The notes beneath the pieces are model-generated. The model had not been told where the DNA came from. It made no database searches and was given only the letters and a program-made list of their open reading frames with translations. A stretch of DNA of 41,081 bases from the NCBI GenBank assembly GCA_003650675.1, contig QMRH01000012.1, positions 1 through 41,081 of the forward strand, read 5' to 3'. This stretch comes from Thermoprotei archaeon (GTDB lineage: Archaea; Thermoproteota; Thermoprotei; Thermofilales; B20-G17). Shown here one piece after another: positions 1 through 8,673 of the stretch. Both the position numbers and the translations under genes were made by a program. Positions within the stretch are counted from its first letter, which is position 1; each line of letters begins with the position of its first letter.

Positions 1-60
1 CTTTATGAGCCAGACTTCATCAGAGAGCATTCGCGGGGAACGGGGCTCCGCACATCCTGA
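1..60 (+). CDS. C-terminal fragment of an unidentified protein
   Basis: The window opens inside an open frame that runs for 19 codons to a TGA at 58-60. The visible tail is LYEPDFIREHSRGTGLRTS, which has protein-like composition (charged and aromatic residues, no rare-codon run). The pyruvate kinase gene follows on the same strand after 118 bp. The fragment is too short for a family assignment. It could be a chance frame, but the other frames here close quickly and the gap to the next gene would otherwise be unusually long. Confidence 0.4.
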   Translation, partial: LYEPDFIREHSRGTGLRTS

Positions 61-178
61 CTTAAACAGATAATGTTCCTTGATACACTTTAATGTTACG
101 CAGATCGAAAACTGTTGCGAGCCTTACTTTATATTCTTCCATTGAAATAATTCTAGTAGGGTAAAGAGGTTCGTAGAA

Positions 179-1546
179 ATGCGTAGAACCAAAATATTTG
201 CAAGTATAGGACCTGCCTCGGATGACAGGAGTATTTTAGAGAGAATCCTCAGGAAGGTTGATGGCGTAAGGATCAACTTTTCCCATGGCACGGAGGAAGA
301 GTGGGTCAAGCGGATTGAACTTACAAGAGAATTGGAGGACAAGCTCGGCAAATACATTGCCTGTATGGGTGACCTGCAGGGTCCAAGCGTCAGAATAGGT
401 GCACTAAAAACCCCAATTAAACTGTACCCCGGTATGGGGGTTGTCTTAAAGCTTGCCGAAGAAAGCCTAAACCACACCATCCCCGTACCTAGTCCAGAGT
501 TCTTTGAGACGGTTGAAGAAAAAGACGTTGTCTTGACAGATGATGGTAAGGTTAGACTTAGGGTGGTTGAAAAAGAGAATCCATACATTGTTCGAGCCGA
601 AGCGTTGACTGATGGTTTACTGGAAAAGGGGAAGGTTCTTGTGGTTAGGGGGAAAGAATATAACATTAAATCACCTACAGAGAAGGATTTAAAATGCATA
701 GAATTTGCCGCTGAAATGGACCTCGACATAATCGCGGTAAGCTACGTCAGGAGTCCAGAAGAGGTAAACAAAATACGGGGGATAGCGGAAAGCTGTGGAT
801 TTAAAGGACTGATATTGTCCAAGATAGAGACTATAAGCGCCGTGAAGAAGCTGGAGGATATTATAAAGGTGTCCGACTACATTATGGTGGCTCGGGGGGA
901 TCTGGGGCTCCACTTTGGACTGGAAGTCGTACCGAAGCTTCAAAGCCGGATAGTGAACATGGCGCTGAAGATAGGTAAACCCGTGATGATTGCAACGCAG
1001 ATCCTAGAGTCGCTTAGATATAGCGATGTACCGACGCGTGCAGAGGTCAACGACATCTATACAGCTGTAAGAGAAGGAGTTGATTCGTTGCTTTTAACGG
1101 GAGAGACCGCGGCAGGAAGAAACCCTGTGAAGGCTGTGGAGTGGCTTAACCGTATAATAAGATCAGCACAGACCCCTGTGAAAGTACATGTAAAGGCGGA
1201 GGACATTAGAGACAGGTTTGTAGAAGGAATAGTGAAGTTGGCGGAGGATTTAGGCGCCCGGCTGGTAATCTACTCGGTTTCAGGGAAAACAGGTTTCAGG
1301 ACTGCAAAATACCGGCCATACACCATTGTATACATCGGCACTCCCTCCAAGAAAAACGCCAGGCTTCTAAACACCCTCTGGAACCTTCAACCCTTACTGG
1401 TTCAAGCAAAAAACTATACGGAAGGAATAAGAGCCACCGTGAAACTAGCCCTAGAAAAGGGATACATACGTAAAGGGGAAACCTTGATCGCCACCTACGG
1501 ACTACAGAAAGCAAGAAGACATTTCGTCGAACTAATCGCACTATAG
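179..1546 (+). CDS. pyk: pyruvate kinase
   Basis: Pyruvate kinase transfers phosphate from phosphoenolpyruvate to ADP, giving pyruvate and ATP, the last step of glycolysis in the cytosol. The 455 residues match the usual archaeal length. The family signatures appear in order: TKIFASIGPAS at the N-terminus, RINFSHG near residue 32, GDLQGPSVR near 64 (the usual form is DTKGPEIR), SKIET near 219, the Mg/PEP loop MVARGDLG near 237, MIATQILESL near 271, PTRAEVND near 288 and LLTGETAAG near 305. The last third is the allosteric C-domain. The ATG at 179 follows an AGAGGT ribosome site by about 8 nt. The gene is monocistronic and followed by a 378 bp gap. The GDLQGP and SKIET variants are mild departures from consensus; the catalytic Lys, Glu and Asp positions look intact. 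Confidence 0.95.
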   Translation: MRRTKIFASIGPASDDRSILERILRKVDGVRINFSHGTEEEWVKRIELTRELEDKLGKYIACMGDLQGPSVRIGALKTPIKLYPGMGVVLKLAEESLNHTIPVPSPEFFETVEEKDVVLTDDGKVRLRVVEKENPYIVRAEALTDGLLEKGKVLVVRGKEYNIKSPTEKDLKCIEFAAEMDLDIIAVSYVRSPEEVNKIRGIAESCGFKGLILSKIETISAVKKLEDIIKVSDYIMVARGDLGLHFGLEVVPKLQSRIVNMALKIGKPVMIATQILESLRYSDVPTRAEVNDIYTAVREGVDSLLLTGETAAGRNPVKAVEWLNRIIRSAQTPVKVHVKAEDIRDRFVEGIVKLAEDLGARLVIYSVSGKTGFRTAKYRPYTIVYIGTPSKKNARLLNTLWNLQPLLVQAKNYTEGIRATVKLALEKGYIRKGETLIATYGLQKARRHFVELIAL

Positions 1547-1924
1547 ATGAGCAACCACTATTCAACAAGTAACGTAAATCTCCCAGCCACTAGAAGCATT
1601 CAAGCTATTCTGATTTAACATCAACCATAGGAATTGATTTAAACAATAAAATCCACCTATAAGTAGACTACCATCGGATGATGAATGCACGTCAGGGCGA
1701 TCTATGAGCGCATTGGTCTTTTCTGACCCTTCACTTAACATCTATCTTTGTATACTACTCAAAGTATCACGGAAAATCATCTACCTCCCAGAAAACAACC
1801 TAACAGAACATTTGAATACTACCCGAATCAGAAACTGTTTCGAAGCTCAGAATGGTTTTCATTTTTATCTTATAATGGAAAACGGGAGGAGAACATAGAT
1901 GATTTCTCTATGAACTTAAGGCTA
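1547..1924. other. intergenic region without a supportable gene
   Basis: This 378 bp lies between the convergent pyruvate kinase and flavin reductase genes. Two overlapping short frames (about 64 and 74 codons) occur in it, but they lack ribosome sites, family features and coding-like composition, so I do not call them. The only structured candidate is a possible C/D box RNA near 1672-1732, listed separately. Confidence 0.5.
1672..1732 (+). ncRNA. possible C/D box guide RNA
   Basis: A perfect C box (ATGATGA, 1678-1684) and a perfect D box (CTGA, 1723-1726) lie 38 nt apart in sequence with no credible gene. They are flanked by GG and CC that could close a short terminal stem, as in archaeal C/D sRNAs. 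The internal boxes are poor: GCGA at 1697-1700 would have to act as D' and TATGAG at 1703-1708 as C'. With internal boxes this weak, chance is a real alternative. Confidence 0.22.
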
Positions 1925-2434
1925 TTAATCGCTTTTAGTTATTTTCCAGGGCATGCCTATGTAATGGACTAGTGGTTTCTCGTCGCTCATCCTGTAGGCG
2001 TCTACGACTTCTCCTACAACCATTATATGGTCGCCGGCTTCCACCTCGTTCACTACCCTGCATTCTAGCACTATTGAGGCTGTAGGAATTACGGGAGCCG
2101 TTATGGTCTTTGCCTCTTCAGGTGTTATTCCAGCTACGGAGAATTTATCCACGTTTCTACTTGATAGACTACCGAAGACATTGTATGCTACTTCTTCCAG
2201 TGAGGGGGTGACAACATTTACTACAAAGCACTTGTATTTACGTATAAAGTTGAGGGTGTTGCGTGAAGGAGCTATTGATACCATGATTAAGGGAGGGCTC
2301 CAGGAAACCCTAGAAGCCCAGGCAGCTGTCATACCTCCCCTGTTTTTAGGGTCATTGGGGTCACCGGCGGTAACTATTACTAGGGGTTGCGGTATGAAAC
2401 GCAACGCTTGAATGGGATTCAACTTTTTAAACAT
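1925..2434 (-). CDS. flavin reductase-like FMN-binding protein
   Basis: This 169-residue protein belongs to the flavin reductase-like (FMN-binding split barrel, flavoredoxin-type) family, which binds FMN and passes electrons between reduced pyridine nucleotide or ferredoxin partners and flavin acceptors in the cytosol. The family pattern is visible: an N-terminal P-x-x-x-VIVTAGD strand, then GGMTAAW (residues 33-39), a typical flavin-contacting loop, then WSPPLIMVSIAP, a FVVNVV strand near 72, and a central ECRVVNEVEAGDHIMVVGEVV segment that forms the second half of the barrel. The start is ATG. It is convergent with pyruvate kinase and has no obvious operon partner, so the redox partner cannot be inferred. 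Confidence 0.85.
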   Translation of the reverse strand: MFKKLNPIQALRFIPQPLVIVTAGDPNDPKNRGGMTAAWASRVSWSPPLIMVSIAPSRNTLNFIRKYKCFVVNVVTPSLEEVAYNVFGSLSSRNVDKFSVAGITPEEAKTITAPVIPTASIVLECRVVNEVEAGDHIMVVGEVVDAYRMSDEKPLVHYIGMPWKITKSD

Positions 2435-2672
2435 ATTTCCACCAATATTGTCCAGCGTTCATCATTTAATAATGTTTCGTATAATCGAATATTTATTAAC
2501 CTAAACTAGTTTTATAGGTGAATGGGTGACGAACAACTTCTAGAACTTTAACCCGGTAATATTATGGATGTTTTAAAGTAGGGGATGTAGGGTCGCTGAT
2601 GTATCTTAAATGTTAAATACCAAGAGATTTCTAGTATTCTGGTGAACCTTTATAGGTGAATTCCAGCTGAAC

Positions 2673-4013
2673 TTGTGGGCGTATCCCTTCGAGTTCCGTC
2701 CACCGCCTACAGCGGAGAAGGACATCAAGTTTCTTGTGAAATGGTGTGAGAAGCTTGGAGTCAATAAAGTTTTCTTCGCAGTTAGAAGAGGAATATATTC
2801 CTTCCATGAAAGCAAGATTCTCCCTCAAAACCCCCAGTTTAAAGGTTTTAATCTCCTAGGAAAAATAGTAAAGTCCCTTCATGATATAGGCGTTGAAGCA
2901 CATGGTATGGTTGTTGTTTCACCTTGGGTCAACCTACGGGAAAAGGTTCCCAGCGACATTGATCCCTGTCCACCCTTTTTAAGGAGGAGAGATTGGCTTC
3001 CAGTAGATAGGTATGGATTTAGAGAAGACGAGGCACCTTTCTTTGGGCGAACCTACGACCTGGATATAGGCCAGGAAGAGGTAAGACAGTTTATAGCAGA
3101 GTATGTCAGGGATCTTATAGAGGCTGTCCCAGAACTCGATGGAATACACCTAGATTTCATACGCTACAGGTACTGGAAAAGCACGTTAAAGATCATTGCA
3201 GGCCCGGGCTCCGAGTTTAGGAGAATCCCTCCTTCACCAGCTTTCATTAAAATGACCCTTAGCAGAAGGCTGTTAAACGAAGAGGAGGGCTTAAAGCTGG
3301 CCTATAAGATAATGGATGTACGGAACGCTGGAGGCCCTCCCTTCAAGGAGACCGAAATAATCCTTGAACGAGAATACCTCTACTGTTTCTGCGAAAAATG
3401 TCTGAAAAACTTTACGGATAAAACAGGTATAGAGTTCCCAGAAAACCTGAAAACAACCGATGAGAAATCCAGCTGGCTTCTAGAAAAACACAAAGAAGCT
3501 CTCATCAAATTCAGGATAGATAATGTCACCGACCAAGTGAGGAAGGTAAGGAAGGTGATGGACGAGGAAGGCTTCAACAAGCCTTTATCAGCCGCAACCT
3601 TTGCCCGGTTCCCGCCCCACGGCACAACCGACACCAAGCCGCCGTCCGAAGAAGACTACGATAAAATCCTTTATACAATTGCGCAGGACTGGACAAGCTG
3701 GGCCCGCGAAAAACTATTGGACTTTGCTGCTCCAATGCTCTACTGGATGCCACCCCAAAACATACTAGTAGCAACCCTCATCCTAAAGAAGAGGATCGGG
3801 AAAGACTTTCCACTATATCCTGGGATACTGACAGCCGACAACTATAAATATAAGCCTAAATGGTTGCTGGAAGCCGCGGAACTACTAAAAGAAAACAATA
3901 TCGAGGGACTTACCTTATTCAGGTACGGCACCTGGTGTGAAAGGGTAAGAAGAAACCTTGGAATGAAGCCCATATACCGTTACGAAAAGACCATAAAGAG
4001 AATAAAAGAATAA
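2673..4013 (+). CDS. putative glycoside hydrolase of the GHL10 type
   Basis: The 446-residue protein looks like a TIM-barrel glycosidase-like protein (GHL10/DUF187-type). Support comes from the early strand LGVNKVFFAVRRG, then AHGMVVVSPWVN near residue 78, LDIGQEEVRQFIAEYV near 130, and the hallmark ELDGIHLDFIRYRY near 155, which in this superfamily carries the acidic active-site residue. A later AAPMLYWMPP strand and LTLFRYGTW end the barrel. A CFCEKC motif near 239 may bind metal. There is no signal peptide, so it is probably cytosolic. The start is a TTG at 2673; an upstream in-frame stop at 2643 leaves only this TTG or the CTG at 2667. The substrate is unknown. A relation to the carbohydrate genes at 31-37 kb is possible but not shown by position. 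Confidence 0.72.
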   Translation: MWAYPFEFRPPPTAEKDIKFLVKWCEKLGVNKVFFAVRRGIYSFHESKILPQNPQFKGFNLLGKIVKSLHDIGVEAHGMVVVSPWVNLREKVPSDIDPCPPFLRRRDWLPVDRYGFREDEAPFFGRTYDLDIGQEEVRQFIAEYVRDLIEAVPELDGIHLDFIRYRYWKSTLKIIAGPGSEFRRIPPSPAFIKMTLSRRLLNEEEGLKLAYKIMDVRNAGGPPFKETEIILEREYLYCFCEKCLKNFTDKTGIEFPENLKTTDEKSSWLLEKHKEALIKFRIDNVTDQVRKVRKVMDEEGFNKPLSAATFARFPPHGTTDTKPPSEEDYDKILYTIAQDWTSWAREKLLDFAAPMLYWMPPQNILVATLILKKRIGKDFPLYPGILTADNYKYKPKWLLEAAELLKENNIEGLTLFRYGTWCERVRRNLGMKPIYRYEKTIKRIKE

Positions 4014-4122
4014 TCTAAACCAACTTTATTTTGGTTGGTTTTGTTACCTCGAGGTTCAACTTCATCCGTTTCATCGTAACATTTATTTTCACCATGCTTT
4101 AGTAGATTTTTAAGGTGAAGAA

Positions 4123-4905
4123 TTGGTAGTCGAAGAATATATTCCGTGTATAATATACAGCGGAGGCAGGAATATATTCGAGCTACATTTTACAATACCA
4201 AATAAGCCAGGACAGTTGCGGAGAGCCCTTAAGATATTTTCTGAACACAACATTGATCTCGTGAATATTAGTACATATTCTTTACCTGACTGGGATAGAG
4301 CACCCGTGTTTATGTTTGCTGATTTCACGGATTCAGATGTCAGCATAGAGGATATTAAAAAGATGCTTGAACAGACGACAGGCGACAAGGTTCACGTGAA
4401 AGTTCATCCTCCCAAGAGATTTATAATAGGGGAACTGGCTTTTCCACTTTATATATTTCCAGGTGTCAGGTGTCTAATATTAACTGAATACAACTTCCGC
4501 GAAATGATTAAAGGATTCTATGAAAAAATGGGTGAAACAGCCGCCGTTTTCCTCTATCATTTAGCCTACTCTGGCGGTAAGTTTATCGGGAAGTACCTTG
4601 CGGGAAAACTAAGCCTAAAGGATGAAGCCCTTTTAACAGAGGTTCTAAAATTCTATCAGGCCTGTGGCTGGGGACGTGTTAAACTGGTTAAATATAATCC
4701 AAAGAAACTGAAAATAGCCATAAGGATCTATGACTCCATCGAATGCGGTATCTTCAAGAACAGGGATAAGCCTGTTAGCCAGCTGATCAGAGGCCATATC
4801 AGCGGTGTACTTTCCGGCCTGTTAGAGAAAGAGGTTAGGGTGATGGAGACAAAATGTATAGCTAAAGGAGACCCCTACTGTGAGTTCCACATGGAGAAAG
4901 TTTAA
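4123..4905 (+). CDS. ACT domain plus V4R domain protein
   Basis: The protein has two small-molecule-binding modules. Residues about 15-90 form an ACT-type domain (ELHFTIPNKPGQLRRALKIF, then NIDLVNISTYS), the fold used to sense amino acids. Residues about 125-258 form a V4R domain, with GETAAVFLYHLAYSGGKFIG and the terminal motif CIAKGDPYCEF, whose two cysteines are typical of the family. There is no DNA-binding or catalytic domain, so it is probably a soluble ligand sensor acting through a partner. The TTG start at 4123 is supported by AAGGTGA ending about 5 nt upstream; no ATG lies in frame nearby. A second ACT-V4R protein lies at 17593-18435. The exact ligand is unknown. Confidence 0.75.
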   Translation: MVVEEYIPCIIYSGGRNIFELHFTIPNKPGQLRRALKIFSEHNIDLVNISTYSLPDWDRAPVFMFADFTDSDVSIEDIKKMLEQTTGDKVHVKVHPPKRFIIGELAFPLYIFPGVRCLILTEYNFREMIKGFYEKMGETAAVFLYHLAYSGGKFIGKYLAGKLSLKDEALLTEVLKFYQACGWGRVKLVKYNPKKLKIAIRIYDSIECGIFKNRDKPVSQLIRGHISGVLSGLLEKEVRVMETKCIAKGDPYCEFHMEKV

Positions 4906-4976
4906 TCCCGTTGTTTAAACTGATTTAAAAGACGTGGCGGGTTTTCTATGGTTGTGAAATAGGATTCCAGGAGATA

Positions 4977-6002
4977 TTAGCATATGAATACCTGTGCTAC
5001 GCTTATGGTGGCTGGTACAGTCTTAGGGCTATAGGAGACTCGGACCAGCGGTACGTTCTCCCCTATAGTATAGGAAATTAGCTTGTTTTCAGGAATTTTC
5101 AGCGAATCCAACTCCTCCCATGTCCCATTCAATGTATAGGTCTCTATTGAAAGCCTTCCAGATTCATCGGCTTTAAACAATAGCGTCACCTGTAATCCTA
5201 GAGCCGGGATTGGGTGACTTATAAGCTGTTTTTCCGTGACCTTGCCTTCGAGGAGGGACCTGCTTCTTAAGAGATGTAGCTTTAAAAGTAGTGAGGGCCG
5301 GGGGCTTCCCTCTAAAACTCTAAGTTGCCATGGATGTATGTCATTCCACACCCATTCCCTATCCACTGGCCCTCCATCGATGTCCAACAGTATTCCAAGG
5401 GAAGCAGACGGTTTCATGGATGTTAACCCTATTGAATAAGGATGACCTTCATGCACTACCATGGATTTACCTGTATGGGTTAACAGCGCTAGGCCACGCA
5501 GATGGGAGTCTATAAACCATAGAGCTAGTGTTTCGTGCATTGAAATTGTATAGGTATGTCTCTCCAGATGATAGTTTTCCGGTAAGCCTGGCAACGACAT
5601 TTTAAGCGGCTCGTCACCCCAGGCACCTGAAAACGCATACAACTTATCATTGTGAAGCATGAAGTGTGTTACCCCGCCTCCAAACAAGTCTTCTGCCTCG
5701 AAACCGAACCAAAGTAGGGGTCCGTTTTTCCATTTAGGTAGCTTTGCATGTAGCTGGAAAAAACCGTATCTGAAAGTAGCCTTCGACCTAAGGGAAACCG
5801 TTGTTATTTCCTTCGGCTTAAAGTACCTTGCCTCCGTAAAGTACGTGTACTTGCTCTCGTCCCACGAAATCCTCCAATATTTAGTAGGATCATCGGCTCT
5901 GAACCTCTCCCCCCTGGGTGTGTTTTCCCTGACCCAACAATAGAATAGGTTTCTAATATCCTCCTCGAGAACGTATCCAAATCTTATGGATGGAGATGGC
6001 GT
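4977..6002 (-). CDS. concanavalin-like beta-sandwich protein, unusual start
   Basis: The frame is open from 6014 down to the stop at 4977 and reads as convincing protein throughout, rich in Trp, Tyr and alternating beta-strand patterns. Segments such as TFRYGFFQLHAKLPKWKNG and PLLWFGFEAEDLFGGGVTHF resemble concanavalin A-like lectin/glucanase sandwiches (GH16-type strands), but no catalytic signature was recognised. The first ATG, GTG or TTG in frame is the TTG at 5687, which falls in the middle of the domain. A strong AGGGGGA sits at 6009-6015, and the codon 8 nt after it is ACG (6002). At 15849 the same leader pattern precedes a TTG start, so ACG may be the real start, or a start codon was lost. 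There is no signal peptide. The function is unknown, possibly carbohydrate binding. Confidence 0.6.
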   Translation of the reverse strand, partial: TPSPSIRFGYVLEEDIRNLFYCWVRENTPRGERFRADDPTKYWRISWDESKYTYFTEARYFKPKEITTVSLRSKATFRYGFFQLHAKLPKWKNGPLLWFGFEAEDLFGGGVTHFMLHNDKLYAFSGAWGDEPLKMSLPGLPENYHLERHTYTISMHETLALWFIDSHLRGLALLTHTGKSMVVHEGHPYSIGLTSMKPSASLGILLDIDGGPVDREWVWNDIHPWQLRVLEGSPRPSLLLKLHLLRSRSLLEGKVTEKQLISHPIPALGLQVTLLFKADESGRLSIETYTLNGTWEELDSLKIPENKLISYTIGENVPLVRVSYSPKTVPATISVAQVFIC

Positions 6003-6076
6003 GTCTAAATCCCCCTAAGAAATATATCTAGAGAAGCAATAAATACGATGCTATCGACGAAAAGTTTTCTGCGACT

Positions 6077-7033
6077 TCACTGAGGTAATTGAGTTATCTT
6101 ACCATTCAACATATCTATGAATTCTTCAAAATATTTTAATGGGACTCGTGCTCCAGCAGCCTTTCTATGTCCTCCTCCATGTACGGGAATCTCCTTTGAA
6201 AGCCTACGCAACACCTTATTTAAATCGATGTCCTCTTCGCTGGTTCTAAGACTCATGATAACTATGTCTCCTCGGATTTCCCCTGCAACACCCACCTTTC
6301 TTCCTGCTAGTGCTTTGACGTATGTGGCGGCCCTAGCTATACTACCAGAAGGATTCAGTATATAGGCTATTTCACCTTTAACCTTAAAGGATCCCTTTAT
6401 TTCACGTATCATCTTTTCCTCGTTAACGCTTTCTATAAGCGCCCTGATAAGTAGTTCTGATAGGGAGCTGGGAAGCCTGTTTTGGCTCAAGTGTTCAACT
6501 ACATGGCGTTTGAAATCATACATTTTCCGGCTCCCCTCCATACCTTGACTTAGGACACCTGCCTCAAAGTACACGAACCTCATATCCCAATCTTCTAAAG
6601 CCTTTCTAACGAACTGTGTGTTTATCATGTAATCTGATATGGCGCCGTAGAGTGCCACCCTATTATATTCCCAGGGCAACTTATCTTCGAAGAACTTGAA
6701 CGTTAATTCCGCCGCACAAGCCTCTTCACTGTGAACTACATTTCCAGGAAGCTCCTTTATCCTTATACCGAGTGGTTCAGGATGGTGATCTATATAAGTT
6801 AACTCGCCTTCACTAGAGATCCGAGAGAACAATTTAACTAGATCATTGAGATGCGCTTCATTTAACGCTATGTCGACTATTATCACGTGGTCTCCTGGCT
6901 TTACATTTTCCTTGATATCGTCGTAGAGTCCATAGGGATGTGTGAAAAACACGTTCACAGGGCCTAGGGCTGCAGACACTAAAGCAGCGGAGGTAACGCC
7001 ATCGCCATCTCCATGCGCAAACACCCATTTCAT
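6077..7033 (-). CDS. DHH-family phosphoesterase
   Basis: This 318-residue cytosolic protein belongs to the DHH/DHHA1 phosphoesterases, which use paired Mn ions to cleave phosphodiesters (RecJ-like exonucleases, nanoRNases, cyclic dinucleotide hydrolases). Motif I is HGDGDGVTSAAL (residues 7-18), motif II is IIVDIAL near 51, and motif III is YIDHHPEP near 79. The DHHA1 domain ends with VHGGGHRKAAGARV near 284, the nucleotide-contacting GGGH loop. The length fits the short archaeal single-unit form rather than full RecJ. The ATG at 7033 follows GGTGGT by 6 nt. The gene stands alone, divergent from tldD. The natural substrate cannot be told from sequence. Confidence 0.88.
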   Translation of the reverse strand: MKWVFAHGDGDGVTSAALVSAALGPVNVFFTHPYGLYDDIKENVKPGDHVIIVDIALNEAHLNDLVKLFSRISSEGELTYIDHHPEPLGIRIKELPGNVVHSEEACAAELTFKFFEDKLPWEYNRVALYGAISDYMINTQFVRKALEDWDMRFVYFEAGVLSQGMEGSRKMYDFKRHVVEHLSQNRLPSSLSELLIRALIESVNEEKMIREIKGSFKVKGEIAYILNPSGSIARAATYVKALAGRKVGVAGEIRGDIVIMSLRTSEEDIDLNKVLRRLSKEIPVHGGGHRKAAGARVPLKYFEEFIDMLNGKITQLPQ

Positions 7034-7238
7034 ATAAACACCACCTAATCCCCTGGGCTTTCACCGCGTCTTCTAACATCTTTGGATACGTCGACAGTAA
7101 TATCCATTTCTTTACAGCAACCTTAGAATATAGGTAGTTTCCGGTTTTCAGGACTGCAGTAAATTGAAGTGGGCGTCCAATCGCTATTATTTTCTTTAAA
7201 ACTTATCCTATCAAATAGAAAAATTGGCTTCATCAAGG

Positions 7239-7247
7239 TTTATAAAT
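7239..7247 (+). promoter_or_regulatory. TATA box for the tldD-tldE operon
   Basis: TTTATAAAT is centred about 27 nt upstream of the ATG at 7270. Archaeal transcripts start about 25 nt after the TATA box, so the mRNA would begin at or just before that ATG and be nearly leaderless. This favours the ATG at 7270 over the in-frame TTG at 7264. Confidence 0.5.
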
Positions 7248-7269
7248 TTTCTAATAGTTATTTTTGCTG

Positions 7270-8673
7270 ATGCAAACAAATGAATTGGATATTGTGGACC
7301 TATTACATCGTGTTGTTGAAAAGGGTTTAAAGTTCGGCGCAGAGTACGTTGACATACGCGTTGAAAATCTAGCTGGAACCAACATGTATATGCATAAGGG
7401 TGTAATGGAAGCATCGACATATGCTAGGCGTCAGGGGGCAGGCATAAGGTGTCTTGTTGACGGATCCTGGGGCTTCGCTGCTGTCGACACTGTGAAGGAG
7501 GATGCGTTGCTCGAGGCTGTGAAAGCCTCCCTAAAGATGGCCAGATCATCCGCCCCGGCTCGGAGAAGAAGGGTTAAGCTGGCCGAAACGAAAGTTTATA
7601 GAGATAAGGTGGAGGCTGTTGCTAAAATAAAGCCATCAGATGTGGATCCCCAAGATAAAGTCAAGCTGGTTGCCGAGGCAGACGAAAACATAAGAAGCTA
7701 CGGCGATATAATTAGAGATAATAGGGTGATATATAGCGATACCCTCTTTAAGAAAATCTTCGTTAGTAGCGAAGGAGCAGAGGTTATTATCGAAGGCTTC
7801 AGAACATATCTTAGAGTGGCTGCGGTAGCCGGGGAGGCTGGAACACTTTCTCCTGCGTACGAGGCTGTGGGTGGCGTTAAAGGATTTGAATTGTTTGAGG
7901 GTGAAAGACACATAGAGCTGGCTAAAACGGTTGCTGAAAGGGCTATAAGGCTCCTTAAGGCTTCTCTACCTAAAGGAGGCTTATCCACGGTTGTACTGGA
8001 CAACAAGTTGCTGGGGCTTATAGTCCACGAAGCTTTTGGACACACGGCTGAAGCCGATCTAGTGATAAGTGGAGACATGTTAACGGGAAAGATGGGGGAA
8101 TCAATAGCATCCGAGCTAGTCACCATAGTAGATGATCCTGGGCCAGCCTATGCCAACGGATGGACGCCCTACGACGATGAAGGGGTTAAAGCTAGGAAGG
8201 TGGTTATCGTGGAGAAAGGGGTTTTAAGGGAGTTCATGCAGAGCAGGGAGACAGCAGCTATCCTAGGTATGGAGCCCACTGGAAATGCACGGGCACAGGA
8301 CTACAGGTTTGCCCCCATAGTCCGTATGAGAAACACGTACATGTTGCCCGGCGACTGGAATCCAGAGGAAATAATAGCCGAGACGAAGGAGGGATATTAC
8401 CTTAAAGGAACCCTGGGGGGACAGGCTGACGCAAATGGTGAATTCATGTTCGGGGTTCAGGAAGCCTGGAGGATAGAAAACGGTGAACTAAAGGAACCCT
8501 ACAGAGGGGTTACGGTTTCAGGCAACGCTATAAACGTCTTGAAGAGCGTTGACGCGGTCGGTAAAGACCTTAAAATAGGTTTTCCAGGCACCTGTGGTAA
8601 AGGCCAGATGGCTCCAGTCGACGGCGGCGGTCCCCACATTAGATGTAAGATAATTGTAGGTGGTAGAAGATGA
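7270..8673 (+). CDS. tldD: TldD family metalloprotease subunit
   Basis: TldD is the zinc-bearing subunit of the TldD/TldE protease, which in bacteria trims peptides such as the microcin B17 leader and degrades CcdA; the archaeal substrate is unknown. The metal site HEAFGHTAEAD (near residue 256) is the family HExxxH motif. Typical surrounding segments are also present: SAEGAEVIIEGF-like text near 165, DDPGPAYANGWTPYDDEG near 290 and GNARAQDYRF near 338. The C-terminal beta-rich half ends CGKGQMAPVDGGGPHIR, a TldD signature. The length of about 467 residues is normal. The frame is also open to a TTG at 7264, but TATA spacing favours ATG 7270. The stop overlaps the start of tldE by 4 bp (ATGA), so the two are translated together. 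Confidence 0.9.
   Translation: MQTNELDIVDLLHRVVEKGLKFGAEYVDIRVENLAGTNMYMHKGVMEASTYARRQGAGIRCLVDGSWGFAAVDTVKEDALLEAVKASLKMARSSAPARRRRVKLAETKVYRDKVEAVAKIKPSDVDPQDKVKLVAEADENIRSYGDIIRDNRVIYSDTLFKKIFVSSEGAEVIIEGFRTYLRVAAVAGEAGTLSPAYEAVGGVKGFELFEGERHIELAKTVAERAIRLLKASLPKGGLSTVVLDNKLLGLIVHEAFGHTAEADLVISGDMLTGKMGESIASELVTIVDDPGPAYANGWTPYDDEGVKARKVVIVEKGVLREFMQSRETAAILGMEPTGNARAQDYRFAPIVRMRNTYMLPGDWNPEEIIAETKEGYYLKGTLGGQADANGEFMFGVQEAWRIENGELKEPYRGVTVSGNAINVLKSVDAVGKDLKIGFPGTCGKGQMAPVDGGGPHIRCKIIVGGRR

Noticed and set aside
1704-1972. Two overlapping plus-strand frames of 64 and 74 codons after pyruvate kinase
   Set aside because: No ribosome site, no family pattern, overlapping each other in different frames, and one runs into the flavin reductase gene on the other strand.
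2511-2662. Repeated 13-mer TTTATAGGTGAAT at about 2512 and 2649
   Set aside because: Only two copies in AT-rich sequence; one overlaps the possible promoter and ribosome site of the GHL10 gene. Likely chance.
5659-5943. Plus-strand frame of 94 codons opposite the concanavalin-like gene
   Set aside because: Mirror frame of the minus-strand coding region, whose protein text is far more convincing.
7051-7205. Minus-strand open frames upstream of the DHH gene (short peptides ending near 7051)
   Set aside because: No start codon at the open end, no recognisable family; the 236 bp is better explained as a divergent promoter region.
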